Assembly: GCA_951640165.1 (NCBI GenBank) | Contig: OX621241.1 | Location: 3,482,001-3,546,000, forward strand | Reading direction: 5' to 3' | DNA length: 64,000 nucleotides | Origin: Pseudoips prasinana | Lineage: Eukaryota > Arthropoda > Insecta > Lepidoptera > Nolidae | Shown here: one piece after another, positions 14,101 to 29,660 of the stretch | Layout of the letters: every line of letters starts with the position of its first letter | Position numbering within the stretch: position 1 is the stretch's first letter | Made by a program: the position numbers and the translations under genes | Notes under the pieces: generated by a model | Database searches by the model: none | What the model was told of the DNA's origin: nothing | The model's input: only the letters and a program-made list of their open reading frames with translations

Positions 14101-17100
14101 CAAATACCGTTTTAAGACTCAAAGCATTTTAACAACCAACAAGCAAACTGTTTGTAACAACATCACGTCCGTCAACAATTCTCACGGCAAAATAAAACAA
14201 GGTTTGAAATCTTATAAGGCATATAACGTTATCTAATGACAAGGCAAAACTCCTACGTGGGGTTGCATCAGAGCACCCACGCTCACTCGCTTACGAATAC
14301 CTAACACTGATAGACCTCTAGGAAATAATATGAAATTGTTTACCGTACATTATTAATAGCAAGAATCGGTGTCATTGGGTTTGCGATGTTACTATTACAT
14401 ACATATAGAATCACGCCCGTTTCCTAGAGGGGTAGGCAGATACAACTGATATCCATTTGCCACCATCTTTGCACACCTATTTTGCCTCGTTTACTGTTAT
14501 TATATTCTTCATACATGCTCGCCGGTTTAGGATACTTCTGTGACCTTTAGTGACCTTTTTAATAAATAAATATCTTGGGACAATTGACATACCGCCATCT
14601 GATCCCAAACCAGGCCTGTACTATGGCAACCAGACAACTGATAAACATACTTATTTTTTAATCATCATCATCATGTCAGCCAAAGTACGTCCACTGCTGG
14701 ACAAAGCTTACCCAAAGAATGGGGGGATAGGCCATAATCGCCACGCTTGGGAGACGGGTTGGCGATCGCAGTTTGATGGTCATAGTTCACAGAAAAACGC
14801 TGCTGCCCGTTCTCTGGTAGGTATTCCCTCGGGTGATTTCTACGCCTCCCCGGGATGAGATGATGATATTCTGTGCCATCACATCAGTTGTCTATAATAT
14901 GTTTGTATTTTGAAATGCGTGGAGACCTATTAATGGCTCTCTGTCACGTATAACATATAAAGCCAAAATGTCATTGAAAGCTGTTGGTCTTCCTAAGAAA
15001 GAAAAATAAAAAAATAAACAAAATTATAGATAAATTATACCCAGACATAGAAGACATAAAATAAAGATTTGTACTGTGTTGGGATCGATCCCAAAACTGC
15101 TTTGCAGTCAGGTAAATCACCATTAAACCAATTTGCTTTTTAATTAATTACTTTTTAAAATGTTTGCTAATATTTAGCATGAGTTTATCCCGCTACCACT
15201 ATATTTCAAGCAACCATTACCTACGTGACAATTCCATTGACGACCGTATCGGCCTGCGGGCGACTACTTCACGTTCCTAATTTGTTTCGTGACATTCGAG
15301 TGATTGTTAACACTGCACATTATTTTGTTCGGTGTTTCAGCTTCTACTGGTGGAGGGGACACTTTTTTACTTTATTAAGTACTAAGTATAGAGTTCCGAT
15401 GTATGCGGTATATTGATATAAGGGGTTTAAAGGGAGAATATAAATTGATAAAAATCGATTGAAATGAATCGAATGTCTAAATACTCGAAATTCAAAATAT
15501 TGAATGGTATGAATCGAACATTCAATGCTACCAGTATTCTAGGAAAGTTACCAACAGGAGAACATTTAGAAAATAATGTAACTTTTTTTAATTCTGACAT
15601 GTAACAACTTCTGGCCTCCGGGCTCTTTCTGATAATGCTTTTTATTGTGGGAAATATTATAATATCCCTTTTTGGCCCAACCCAGGATTTGAACCCATCA
15701 TTATCATCTTGGAAAACGCTAGCAAGCAGGCTAGCAACGAGACATTCATGTGTATTTTATATCCAATAATAACTTAATGACTGTTGAAATGTTCATTGCA
15801 AGTAAACTTTGAGTTCCTTAAAATAGAAACAAACTGAAATTAGACTGTATTGACTTGACAATGACAAATATCTGAATTTCTAACGAGTTTACTTGTAAGA
15901 AATTGAGATATTTATATTCTGAATAAAAATGTCCTTTAAAAATTTATTTTTATCCTTTAAAAAGAAAAAGATTTTAACTGAACGCACAGCCATCATCGTT
16001 TAAAACAGAACGCACCATATAAATTATGGCGCGAAGTTAGCTGTCAGCTTGTGTTCTAATTTAGAAAATGGCGGGTAGAGGTGGTTCGGAAACCGTTATA
16101 TTTTTCTTATTTTATTGTTATTAGGGGTTCACTTGTTTCTACAACTTTGACGTTTCTACACTTCTGGGCTCATCAAGGAAGACCGCGAGTTGATTGACAT
16201 CTGACGGCGATAACGTACAAAGTTAACGACTCTTCTCCCGTCATTTTGTGTCTTATGAAGCTGAAAATAAGATTTAAAATCGGTTGAAATGCATCGTTTA
16301 TCGTAAATACTTTTAGCTATCGACACGCGCTGACGTGGGAATGTAAACAATACACCAAAATATATCTAGGGATTATTTTCAAGTGTGTTTGTCAAAACAT
16401 GACTTTGAGTAAAAAAGTTATTGAATAAATTGTTATTATTCAAATTAGTCCACTAGCTGGCTCCGCCTCATGCCAAACCCTCGCATTTACCTAAAGAATT
16501 TTACAGCCTGAATTTATGAGGTATGTTAGTACCGAGATCATACCACGCATTCGAGTAAATAAGAAAACAATCACTAGTTTCCTCCTCTATTTTTTTTTGT
16601 AATTTTAATTAATATGAAACAGCAAGATTCCTTGACGGCATTTTTTGTTTTAAGTCACAAGTTTACGGCAAGTATTTTGCGGCAACTTGAAACCGAAATT
16701 TTAATTGATTTTTGGAATTGTGTCATGCATGTCATAACTTCAACCAAAAATAGGTTGAACCGTGAATACGAAATACTTCTATATTGTGTTGAGAGTATTT
16801 GTCTACACAAAGTTCATATTTTAAAGTTTATTTGCAACTAATATTGCTTTTACCCGCTGGCCTAGCAGTTAGTGATTTCTATGTCTGGGTGTAATTAATA
16901 TGTATTAAAACAAAAAAGTATGTTTATAGTACAGGTTCCGCCTATTTTGGGGTCAGATAGCAGTTATGTTAGTTGTCCCAAGATATTTATTGAACATGCG
17001 TTGAAATTAAAACTTAAAGCTTTAAACTTAAATGAATATGTTTCTAAGTCAGCTATGGAGGGCCTCAGTTACTTCAAGGCAAGGCAAGGCTGTAGTGTCT

Positions 17101-20100
17101 TAAATAGGTTAGAAACGATTAAGGTCGCAAACTTTAGTTAGGCAGCAAAACGAGTACAATTCGGATCGCGTGATTAAAGTTAGTTATTCGCGGTATGAAG
17201 TTAGATACCATGGAGTTTGTTTGATTTATCAATTTTGTTGGAACAGATAATGAATAATGTAATTATTTCTGCAATAAAGCGGCCTTCGCGCCAATGGAAC
17301 ACGATTTACTTGGAACAAATTAATTTAGCGAAGTATAAAATGTTTGTTCGGTCATTTAGAACGTTATATGCTTTTAGGTCGGTACGTTTGCCCATATTTA
17401 TTTATCTTATCTTTGTGTTTTCAATGTACTTGTAAAAACTCTCCACGAAACAGGCTCAGCTTAGTATGGAGGGTTTTAGTGAAGACAAATCTATTTACAA
17501 ATATTTTCTGCCAATAATTCTATATTATTTTTATAAAACAAACTCTACGGTTTAGTTACACCGCATAAGAATGGATTACAGATTAATTTTTTATGTGTCT
17601 CCGCCCCGATTAGTAGGATAACTATTAAATATCAAAAAGTCACGCAAAATCCATTTTCTATTTCCATCTTCTCTTACATTTTAGATGGAACTGATGTTAT
17701 GGATTTGATGATATCTCAAGGTTGGATGATAAATTCTTTTGTGTATACTTTATGTTAACAATTAGACCAGTTATGTGGCGCTGCAATAGTTTTTCGACCG
17801 GATTATGTTAAAAATGTATGATATGATAGTTTGGACATACAATTGAGTTGTATTGTGATCGGATCTATAGATAGACTATGTCCTGCATTGAAAAAACGCA
17901 TAAAAATGCGATGTATAATAATACATTTATTTATTTACTTCGACAATTGTATACCATGTTTCTAAGTAAATAAATAAATTTATTATTATAGATCGCAGAT
18001 GCTTTTTTTCAAGGCAAGATATAGTCTGCAGGAATATTAACTAAACTGTGTAGTGGGCCAGCACACGCATTAATGTAACGTTACGTATAAATTAATAAGC
18101 CAAGTTGTATTTAATTATTTCAAAGTCACAAAGCATTGTTGCATTAGGTACCTATAAAATTTGTTGACGGATGAATAAAATTTTAATAAGTGCCTACTTA
18201 AGTAAGTTAATCAGTGCCATTCAATACACACCAATGTTTTTTAAGTAAACATAAAAAATAATTGGTACAAATATCAGTTCAAATGACCTAGAAACAGGCA
18301 TTTATCGTAAACATTTTTTAAAAATATTTTAATATGGTGCACAGATTAGAATTTTTAAAAATACAACCATGGGAGACATAATGTAATGAAAGTTTTGGAA
18401 AGGTTAAGGAGGAGAATACTATCCCACTAATATTATAAAGGCGAAAGTTTTGTGAGTGTGTGACTGTGTGAGTGTGTATGTTTCTTACTTCTTCACGTCT
18501 AAACGGCTGGAGCGAATTTAATAAAATTTGGTATGGAGTTAGCTGACACCCTGGATTAACACATAGGCTACAATTTATAAAGTTTAACGTGGGGCACAGC
18601 TAGTATTGAATAATCCTGAGAGAATGAATGAGAATGTAGCTCATTTGAAAAGGGATCAAAAACCATACTTTTCATTGATTTCTTAGCACTTTCAATGATT
18701 GATATTCTTGTTCTACTAATCATATGTTTCATGCTGGTAAAACTGCGGGGCACAGCTAGTAAGGAAAAAGTTTGTAAGTTAAGTCATGGTACCAGTGCGT
18801 ACCACGTCATCATTTTTGTACACTGACAACTACCGCAACTCTTTTATTCCATACTCCAATCCCTGCCTAGGCTGCCTGGAAGAGATCACATTTAGTGATA
18901 AGGCCGCCAATTGTACATTTCTGTAATGCGTCCTTGTTCTTTATGTTTTATTTTACTTGGTGTACAATAAAGAGTTATCTATCTATCTTGTTACTTGAAA
19001 CGCATAATTTACAAATCAAATACCACTTAATAAAAAACCATGAAAACAGCTAGCAACCATGATATAAGTATCTACAATTCAAATAATAAAGCCCGATGAT
19101 TATCAACGCCATCGCAACGGAAGCGGGTTCGATGCCCGCTAGCGGAACATTACCGTGGAATATGTAATGACTTTTAATTACGTTATGCAACGCTATGTGT
19201 GATTCTATTAGAAATTATAATTAAATTTTACTGTGTATTAGTAAAGTTTTTTGTACTAAAAGTATTTTTACGTTTTACCCAAAAATGCGCCAAAAATGTA
19301 GAGACCGCTCAGAGTTTTAAGAGGTTAGATTACAAATTGTACTGGGTACCTAAGTCTTGCTTACTGTTTCCCAGCGGGTTTAGATGTCAAAAAATCGAGT
19401 ACTTGCGTACTCGACTCTTTCTGGAAGCTAGCCAGAACATGTTAGATTGAGAGCCGAACCCAATAGAGTTTTACTAGCTAGATTTGTAATTGTACTAGTG
19501 TAGTGTAATTGTAAAGTCATGCTGATTCCTATAACACATCTTCATAATAACGAATGGGACGACTTACGACACGGCCGGAAAGAGGTCAGGTTCATTACCA
19601 ACGGTATTACATGCTCTCCGAGGTACGGGGTTGTAAATAACACCAACTTCCAGACTCTGGAATGATTCTGAGAAATAGTCCGTTACTGAAAAATCCCTTT
19701 ATCCCGCTTTGGCTTGACCCGGGATTTGAACCCAGGACCTTATAATCTCCAGTCAAACAAGCTACCGCTAGACTAATGAGGCAGTAAAACTACAGTTACA
19801 TTCAAGTTAAAATGTATTAATTAACTTAGTAAGCTTATCAACCAATCAATGACTTGTTTTTACTCCGTCGGAAGAGTACAGTTCTATTAGAAACAATGCT
19901 ATGTAATTGTATTGTTATACTTTCCTACAGTTATAGATTTTATCTTAAAAATGCGTGCATTCACACGGGCTTCAGATGAATTAATTTATACAAAATAAAC
20001 TGGTTGTTAAGAAATTATGGAAAATGTTTAACGCTTCCTATTACATCGGGAAACATTAAAAAATTAAGCTATTAGTCTCTATGGTAAGCTTGCCTCATAG

Positions 20101-23100
20101 ATGAAATGAAATAATAAATTTATTTAGCAATTTATTTAACATACACTTCTACTTGTCAAGCTTACAATGCAGTACTTATGTACTGCATTTTACAAGCAAT
20201 ATTTACTAGCAGGTTACTAAGCTATTATTTTTAAATGAAGTACTAAGTACCTATATAGTAAAATTAAAGATTTGAAGACAACTTTGTGGCTTCATTTTAG
20301 CGACTAATACCTGAGGGCACCCTTATGGGGTTCGGGCCACAGCTCAGGGGGCGGCTGAAGCAAAAAGACAGAATTCTAAATGAGGATGTGATTACGTGCA
20401 CGGGATAGATAATGACCTCGACAATAGAATATATGTGTTGACAATTCATATTAGACAAGACCTGAAATTTATGTAAGATTTTGATATTGTTGTCTTGACT
20501 CCTTTAAGCGTTTAATCGAGTTTTAGCTTTTTTTCGATATGGACTCACTCGATTAGAATATTTGCCTGTGATTTTTTTAACATTATTCACCGTTTTCGTC
20601 ATTTAGTCGTGACGTCAAGCCGATGCACCTCCCCTCCCGTTGGGTTCATACTACTTCAGTAACTTTCAGGACTTTTATAGAACTACCTACATGAAGTTAT
20701 CCCTCCTTCCCCCTTTTTTCATCGGAGTACTACGCGTTGGGAGGGTTTTCACCGCTTTGTAGTTGACATCCCATTCCGCCGTACGAAGCGCTTTGCTTCC
20801 TTCTTTATCATACGCATGGCTAAGCATTGGAACACCCTCCGAACGATGTGTTTCCAGACTCATACAACATGGGTTTATTCAAGGCTAGAGTGAACAGGCA
20901 TCTTATGGGTACGCGGAGTCCACCTTCGACCACATCTTCACTTACCATCAGGTGAGATCGTGGTCAAGCTCAAACCCATCCAGCATAAAAAAAAACTAAA
21001 AATCTATTACTTAGATTAATTTATTTCGTACCTTAAATGACAACGTAACTATGTTTGATCCACACATTCCAACCTAACAACTACCACCTCACAAATTTCT
21101 TCTTAACCATGAGAAAATGTCTTTTAAACCCAAACTGTTAAGATCATAAAAAGATATCAATTACCCCATAAAACAGCTATACTAACCATCCTACGTGAAG
21201 CCTACGTTATTTAATCAGATCTTAATTGAATACAATCTATACTTTTCATTCGCACCACGTAGGTGTAATATTAGTAAACTCATTCATAAACAAACGGATT
21301 TCTTCAATGCACTGACATCAGTCGATCAATCATTTTACTAATGCATCGTTTGTTATTGTTTACGTTACGTCACTAGATCGGGATGAATAGACTGAATCCA
21401 ATGCGTTAATTATTAATGCATCGGGGATAATACATACATACATAGACTCACGCCTGTTTCCCAGAGGGGTAGGCAGAGACAACGGATTTCCATTTGTCAC
21501 GATCTTTGCATACTTCTTTTGCCTTGATTACTGTCATTATATTCTTCATACATGCTCGCCGGTTTAGGGTACTTCTGACCTGCCGGGAATAATGGAAGGA
21601 ATAATCGGGACAGACCCTGGGTAGATGGCAAAGCGATAGAAACAGGCAGTGTTCGAACACACGTGTGTTTACTAATTTCAGTGGTCAAAAGCTGTCGATA
21701 TTTATGTAGACATAAATATCTATATATTCATGTTAGTTATCCACGTATAACTTACATGGATTAAATCAAACAGATGGAAATAAAGTCGTATCATTATATC
21801 AAAATGGTCGCAGAAGGAGATAGAGAGGAATGGGAGAAGGTACCCCGATAAGTGCATAACTCCTAAATTTGGTAGATCACACTAATATTATAAAGGCGAA
21901 AGTTTGTGAGTGTATGTTTGATACTTCTTCACGTCTAAACGGCCGGAGCGATTTTAATAAAATTTGGTATGGAAATAGCTGACACCCTGGATTAACACAT
22001 AGGCTATAATTATATAATTTATAAATTTTAACGCGGGGCACGGCTAATATTGAATAATCCTGAGAGAATCAATGACAATGTATCCCATTTGAAAAGGGAT
22101 CTAAAAGAACATTTTAATTGATTTATTAGAACGATGGTCGATATTCTTGTCCTATAAATGTTATAAAAGCAAAAGTTTTTGAGTATGTATGTTTGTTACT
22201 CTTTCATGCAAAAACTACGGAATGGATTTTTATGAAACTTTGTAGTAGATTATATATCCGAATAACACATATACTATAATTGATAAAGGTTAATAGGGGT
22301 GACACCGCGGGGCATAGTTACTTATCTTTATTTGTAAAAAGATATGAGAGAGCAAGATATATATGTTCGCGGGGTGATTCAATTGTTACCTAGCTTACAG
22401 AATACTACTGCAAATGACCTAAAATGTTGTGACCCTGTATGTGTGTAAGGCCATGCGAGCATCCGGAGTTTCGACAACGAGTGATGCGCTAAGTGATGCA
22501 AGCATATAACGTCCTCTCGCCGAATTTCGGCCATGGCAAATCTTAACAGAGATAAGCCATCTGAGTGAGAAACAGGTACATACCCTCTCCGAGGCACGAG
22601 GGTAAACTTCGTCTTTCTTGGCAGAAAAATTGTCCATGTTTAGCACAAAAGCAGCAATTGCAAGCATACTTAAGCTACGGGAACTTCTTAACACCATGGG
22701 TGCCTGGTTAGACTGCTGGTTTCCTGACACGGTCAAAATTCAGGAAGCCATTTGCATTTGAAAAAAATAGCTAGTAGATGCTTAGGACTTTCCGCAAAAA
22801 GAATATGCTTTGTGTTAAATATCGGAAGGAAATTAAACATATAGGTACTAATAATACGCTGTTAAAAGGATAAACTATGATTTATTAAAATGGGCAACAC
22901 TGTGAACTGACATTGACGTTTCAAATTCAACAATAGTTTTACACCAGAATTTTGAATATATAGTGTTCCAAAAAAAAGTTCGATTCGTAACACTTTGGAT
23001 TTCTAAATTAAAGTGATTAGTCGTCCTTGATTCCTCTATCCAATTCATTACACACCTAACAACCTACCTACAATGTTTCACTCTAAGTGACGGTGTTTTT

Positions 23101-26100
23101 CAAAATAGACCACTTCGTTAAAACGAAGCAACGCGATATCAATTAGGTTGTCTGTCATCACCCAACGCGTCGGGTTGCCGACGTATTTAATTGTAAAACG
23201 TGCCCCATTTGGGATACATTAATCCATAGTTTGTTTTGTTTGGATGTTAAAATTAATAGTGAAACAGGAGTGCTCTGTTTCTATGAAGGATGGATTTAGA
23301 TTATTTCATAAAACAACGTGACGAAAACATAAGCCACGTGTCAACTCGAGCGTTACATCTTCGGGTAAACTTTTATATAATATAGAAATAGTGTTCCTGA
23401 AATTTCGGTGACAGCGGCCGACTGGCCGACAGGCAGGATGTAAACAATTGTGCACTCTCTATGTCCTTATTCTCATTCAATCAATCAATCAAATAATTTA
23501 TTGCTGAACATAGGTAGGTACAATATAAGATGACAAATAAAGGCGCTTAGTTCACTATGCTCTGCCTGATGCAGAGTATTACAATATTACATCAAAGTTA
23601 ATGTCACTAAATATCTTATTAAAGTATAATAGCATTGTAAGAAAGAATGAAAGAAAGAATATATATTTATTAGACACAAGGTACATCAGTATAAATTAAG
23701 TAAAAGTAATAAGGGTACAACACACAGAAGAATACATAAATAATTTTTTATTGATACTTATAAATAACACTTAATACATTTTTCTATAATCCATAATTTT
23801 ACGCACCTATTCGATGTGGTACCCATACTAAGCACCTTTGTAACTAAAAGGCCACAGTTCAGCATTCTGCCACAGATGACTGTAGCGCTGATTTTCAACT
23901 GTGGCCAACATGTATATCAGGTATGTCATGTTTATATATTAAAGTATGTTATTAGCATTATATCATAACTTAAATCGGACTTACAAACCATTCACCTAAA
24001 TTTCTAAATTACTAGTCAAATACTCTTTTATAGAGTTATTATTAGATTTCTTTATATATCTTATTATCTCGGGACAACTAACACACTGCCATCTGATGCC
24101 AAACCATGCAGAGCCTGTACTATGACAACAAAACAACTGTAAAACCTCCTTATGTATATATTTCTACATAAATACATATTATACAATTACACCCAGACAC
24201 ACAAGAATAATAACTATGCCCATCACACAAAGTTTGTCCCGGGTGGGCATCGAAACCACGACCTCAGACTGAGCAGTCAGACAGTAAGTAGTTCCGAATT
24301 TCTGAGAGTATCTGTGATGCGGAGGGCTCTTCAAATCGTCGAGTCCCAGTTGCAGTTGTTATATAACAGTCAGTAAGCTATGTAGCCTACTGAATGGCTT
24401 GAAAAGCATTAATACTAAGGTAAACACAAACACCACCAATATAAGGAACCAAAAATGTAAACAGATTTATAAAATTATAGCCATTCTTATAATAAGTAAC
24501 CACGAAAAGGATATAAATATTGTTGACTACCGTCAGCATTCTAAGTAATTTAGACAAATCGCATTTCCCGAATGCCTACAGCCACGGTCGCTTCGTCACG
24601 CCACAAATTCCGAAAGAAACCGCAGCTATGCGCATACGCACCTAAACGTCATTTTGACACGTTTCCACGCACGAAGACCGCCGTTAGATACATTTACATG
24701 CCTATTGGAAAGAAAAATAAATCAGTTGACATAAGTCTCTTCCATAAAAGGCTAAATTAAAATTGTGATAAATAAATATTATTATATTCTATTCAAGACA
24801 TTTCAAGACGACAAGAGGTCTGGGTATTGTAGGCATAATATTAGGTATTTCATATCCAAAGCAAGAATTTCTTCCGGGAACAGATAAGAATGGAAAGTGA
24901 ATATTATCAGTGCTTGTACGTGTCTATATAATTACAAATACGCATAGTTTTGCAAAGTCCGAGGTCTTTATGGGCTGTACTTAACCTTAAAATATATCAC
25001 AATTGAAATGAATTTCGCGATTATTCATTCACTTTTTATCATTGCTTTTTGCTCTTTGTTTTATATTTTGTTTCATATGTCAATTTTGTTTGTATGCAAA
25101 AATATGTTTCTTTTTATATTTAGCTATAGTTTTTGGTTTAAAATTTATGTCTCAAGTGTAATGAATATGTGCACGTTGCATTTGATTTACATTTTATATT
25201 TAGACTAGAAATAATGTAATAGATCAAATCAACATTCAAAAAAACAAAATAGAAGATTAACTCCCGATTTATCAAATAACGATCCGTCGATGGATATTGT
25301 ATGGGGATCCTTAATAATATTTTTAACAGATTACACAAACAGGTTTTGTTTAATTTGTATAAGTATTTTCATAATGTTGCGCCAATTATGGAGATCTTTG
25401 TGGGAGGCCTTTGATCAGCAGTGAACGTCTTTCGGCTGATATGACGGTGATGATGATTGTATAAGCAAGTCAAATATAAAAGGAATTCTGGACTTCCAAA
25501 AAGCTCCTTTGTTTCACAGACCAAACTTAAAAAGCATACATATATATACATAATTATATAGTTACGAGTATATACCTACAAATTAATCAACAACTGCACA
25601 TATCAACAAATTCCCCGTAGCGTTATCGGTAGCTTTAATGAAGGCGAATAAATCATATCAGTTACACCGGAAGCGCAAGAGGTTACTGATGTCACGTCAA
25701 GTGCTCCGGCGCATCTGTGATAGCTTTCGTAACAATAATGTTACGTAATGTACTTTGATTTGATTAGAAATGAATGTAGAGACCAACTGGAGCTCAATAA
25801 ATCACAACTTATATGACACGCCTGTTGGCGTGGTTGGCGAATAATAATAATAATAATAATAATTTATTTATTGTTCTCTCACACAGATTACAGAGTAGGT
25901 ACATATTATTCTAATTAATACATCAGTTCGATAATCTATCTATGTGAGAGACTGGTATCCGTACAAGGAGACCTGTATGACAGATTACCAGCCTCTCCAG
26001 ACACTGGACAAAGTTTAACCTTAACTAATTTATTAATCAGAGCATAAATATCTGTGTGTGTAAGTGCGTTTATGTGTGTGTATGTGTGTGCGCGTGTGTG

Positions 26101-26101
26101 A

Positions 26102-26138
<37 letters not shown>

Positions 26139-29100
26139 GTTTTATAATTTATAATTTATTTATCTAAGAGCCTATGCTTGCTTTTCACGCCGGAGATCGT
26201 GGGTTCGATTCCCACCCAGGACAGATATTTGTGTGTATGAACATGCATTTACCTATAATATTTAAGTCTTTAGAAGTATATATGTTCATCAGTTGTCAGG
26301 TTCCCATAGTACATGCTCTGCCTAGTTTGGTCTCAGATATCTGTGTGTTAGTTATATACTTTATATTTTGTTAAAACTAGAAAATTAACTATAGATAACG
26401 TTTAATTTCTTTTTGTACCTCTAACAACCTAAACCAAAATGTTAATGATGCGATTTGATAGGCTCTTCTTTTTGAAATCAGTTTAAAATTAATAAAAATA
26501 ATTTAGGACAACTAAACGCGCTGCCATCTGATCACGAAACAAGCAGAGCCTATACGATGGCAACTAGATAACTGATATAACATATTTATATATTTGTAAA
26601 TACATACATCATCATCATCATCATATCAGCCGAAAGACGTCCACTGCTGGGCAAAGGCCTCCCCCAAAGATCTCCACAATTGCCGGTCTTGCGCTATCCG
26701 CATCCAGCGATTTAATACATACATATTATACATAAATTACAACCAAACCCAGAATAAATAATCGTATTCATCACACAAAGATTTGTCCTGAGTGGAGATC
26801 AAACCCACGACTTTCAGCTTAGCAGACAGGTTCATTGGTCACCAGGCCACCAGGCCTCCCATTCAGAGCCAACAAACAATTAATATTTCCTTAGTAAATC
26901 TATTCACAGCTTAACAATCTGAACAAGTGCGACCTCCATCGCAGCCACTAACCGTTTAGCTCAATTGGATAACCACGAGCAAAGGGTAAAGCGTCCATCA
27001 GCGACAATTGATCGATCACCGGAAATTGCTATTTGCGGAGTTGCGATTTTGTAAGGGCGTTGATCTTTAAGAGTACGTAACGTACTATACCAATGACCAT
27101 AGCCCTTAGTTTGCATTTGTTTAGATAACTTGTCCCTCTAATGCTCAATCGGACACGCAGCCTGCGTTCGCGTATCTTAGCGTAATGTCCCTATAACCGG
27201 CATTTGCTTAGATAACACGTCCCTCCAACCCTCAATCGGACAAGCTGCGTGCTTTTGCGGGTTGAGGTAGTGCGAATCGAACCGACACAGATGCATAAAT
27301 GATTATTCTTTAATGAAACTTTTACATTCTTGATATTTATTAATTATAACCTTTTGACATTTTGAAATTTAATGTATTACATTCAATTATATTTTCGTTT
27401 TCATTTTTATTTTTGAGTTCATATTCTTCCTTGAACTGTTATTAGAAAGTATTATTGTAATTATATAGTTGACTTTGCATTATGTTTTTAGTATGTAGTT
27501 GGGATGTATTTTAACAGAGTTATGTAATTTATTTAAACTTTAACGTAAATTGCATGCTGGTTTTACGCGCTAGTTTTTATGGGAATTAAGAAATTTTAAT
27601 AAGTACTGTGATATACCGACACTTAAAGCAATAAATGATTTAAAAAAAAATACAAAAATAAATAAAATTTGTTATAAAAATCATTAGCAGTATAAGACTA
27701 TAATATTATTCTCTGTTTTTTTCCAAAGACAATGGTGAAGTGAACATCCGTGTTGTACCAAGTATTGATTCCTATGATTTTATCACCTATTTGTAGGCCA
27801 GACGATAGGCATATTTGATGTAGATTTGGCTACCATTTTAATGACGAGAATGTGCGCCTTGACCTACATGGAGAGATAGGAGGGCGATTAGTAGAGGACT
27901 AGTTAAATATAGATAAACCAGATAAATGATAAGACATCTCTCTGTTTGTAGTAGTTTAATTCTTATCGAGGGATATCTTCGAATGCACGTGTGCACGTAT
28001 GGTTCAGGAAAACTATGTATGTGACCCAAATGTATTGTTTGGAGTCTCGGGTGACTTTTGTGCCCATCAGAGTCATTAAGAGGGGTGAAAAGAGACAGCG
28101 ATATATTTATACCTTAGCTTGGTTTTGCTTCCGTTTCTATTCACCCCTGAATTTTTATTCACACCGTTTTACAGTAGTCCAGGGTATAGGGATTCGTTTG
28201 TTACCCTCTTTTACGATGTTTATGACATGCTTAACAAACAAATAAAAGTCCTATTTTTTATATGAAAATTACAATGGCACTAGGAAAATAATACGTAAAT
28301 GTAATTGATAGACACAAAGCACAGAACAACGATTTATGAGCCACACTAGTCGTAATCCTAAGCGGGAGTCGAACACGAAAAACGACGTGGCCGAGGTACA
28401 GACGCCACAGATCAAGCTACCCCAATCTGTCACATTTCTCCAATTGAACCTTATACTTGTGTGATAAAGTTGAAAATGTATAAAAGAAATTTGCAGATTG
28501 GCGGAGCTGGATGTGCTGACGTCTGTACTAACGGGCTAACTACTTAAATCAATGTGCTACCCGTGAATATAGATTATTATATAATTTTAATACCGCCCAA
28601 GAAATCGTGGTTTAAAAAAAATAAAAGACTATGGTTATACTATTTTCGGCATTGTCTAATGTGGTCAATTCTTCTAAATTGAGCTAATTTTGTCAACATA
28701 ATGAAAGTTTACAGGAAAACCAAAACCAAACACGTCTTAATTGCCAAACTTTAAGTATTTACACGTAAATAGACTCTAAACCCATTCTATTTTTTCACCT
28801 CAGTGTAACTATCCTTCTCTAATTTGAAACGCTAAACAGAGAGGCAAACACCAATATGGCGGCAATGAGTTCTCGCGGTAACAATCCTGTAATAGAACGC
28901 GTTAAAAGATTTAATGTTTCAGTTACCGTTCGAATAACTCATTTCAAGTTATTAACGGTTATATTTTTATAGCACTATAGGAGATTAACAAGCAATATAA
29001 ATAAATAAATATCATGGGGCAACTAACTCTGCTCTGCCATCTTTCATTTCATTCATTTTGACGGTCACCGTAGCCTAGTTGGTAGTGCTCCTGCCTACGA

Positions 29101-29589
29101 AGCTGGTGGTCCTGGGTTTGAATCCCGGTAAGTACAAATATTTGTGTGATGAGCACGAATATTTGTTTCTGAGTCATGGATGTTTTCTATGTATATAAGT
29201 ATTTACCTATCTATATAAGTATGTATATCGTCGCCTGGTACCCATAGTACAAGTTTTGCTTAGTTTGGGACTAGGATCATCTGTGTGACATTGTCCCCAG
29301 ATATTATTATTATTATCTCATCCCAAACTAGGCAGAACCTGTACTATGGCAACCATTCCCTGGTTAACATAATTATACATTTCTAAATACATACATATTA
29401 TTGATCACGAGAAGATTTGTCACGGGTAGGGATCGAAACCACGATCCCTGGCGCAGCAGCCAGGCTCACTAACCACTAGGCCAGTCCCGAAGTTCTGAAT
29501 GAAGTTCTTTAATGATTAACAATATTAATATCGTGGGACATCAGATAACTAATGTACTACATATACTACTTTTGTTTTGTAAAGACATA

Positions 29590-29660
<71 letters not shown>

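Larger units (their letters stand above)
15135..18420. other. Intron 1 segment, mostly unique
   Basis: Apart from SINE-E copy 2, SINE-C copy 4 and the hairpin at 17873, I see only AT-rich unique sequence and short chance ORFs. Confidence 0.5.
25814..26370 (+). repeat. SINE-B copy 2, split by an insertion
   Basis: The first part of the head (CGCCTGTTGGCGTGGTTGGC) is at 25820-25839. The rest, with box B GGTTCGATTCC, runs from 26172. About 330 bp of another repeat with a (TAA)n edge and a GT microsatellite lies between. Confidence 0.75.

Noticed and set aside
22379..22736. Overlapping 72- and 105-codon minus-strand ORFs
   Set aside because: Cover a SINE-E-like fragment; no protein family recognised.
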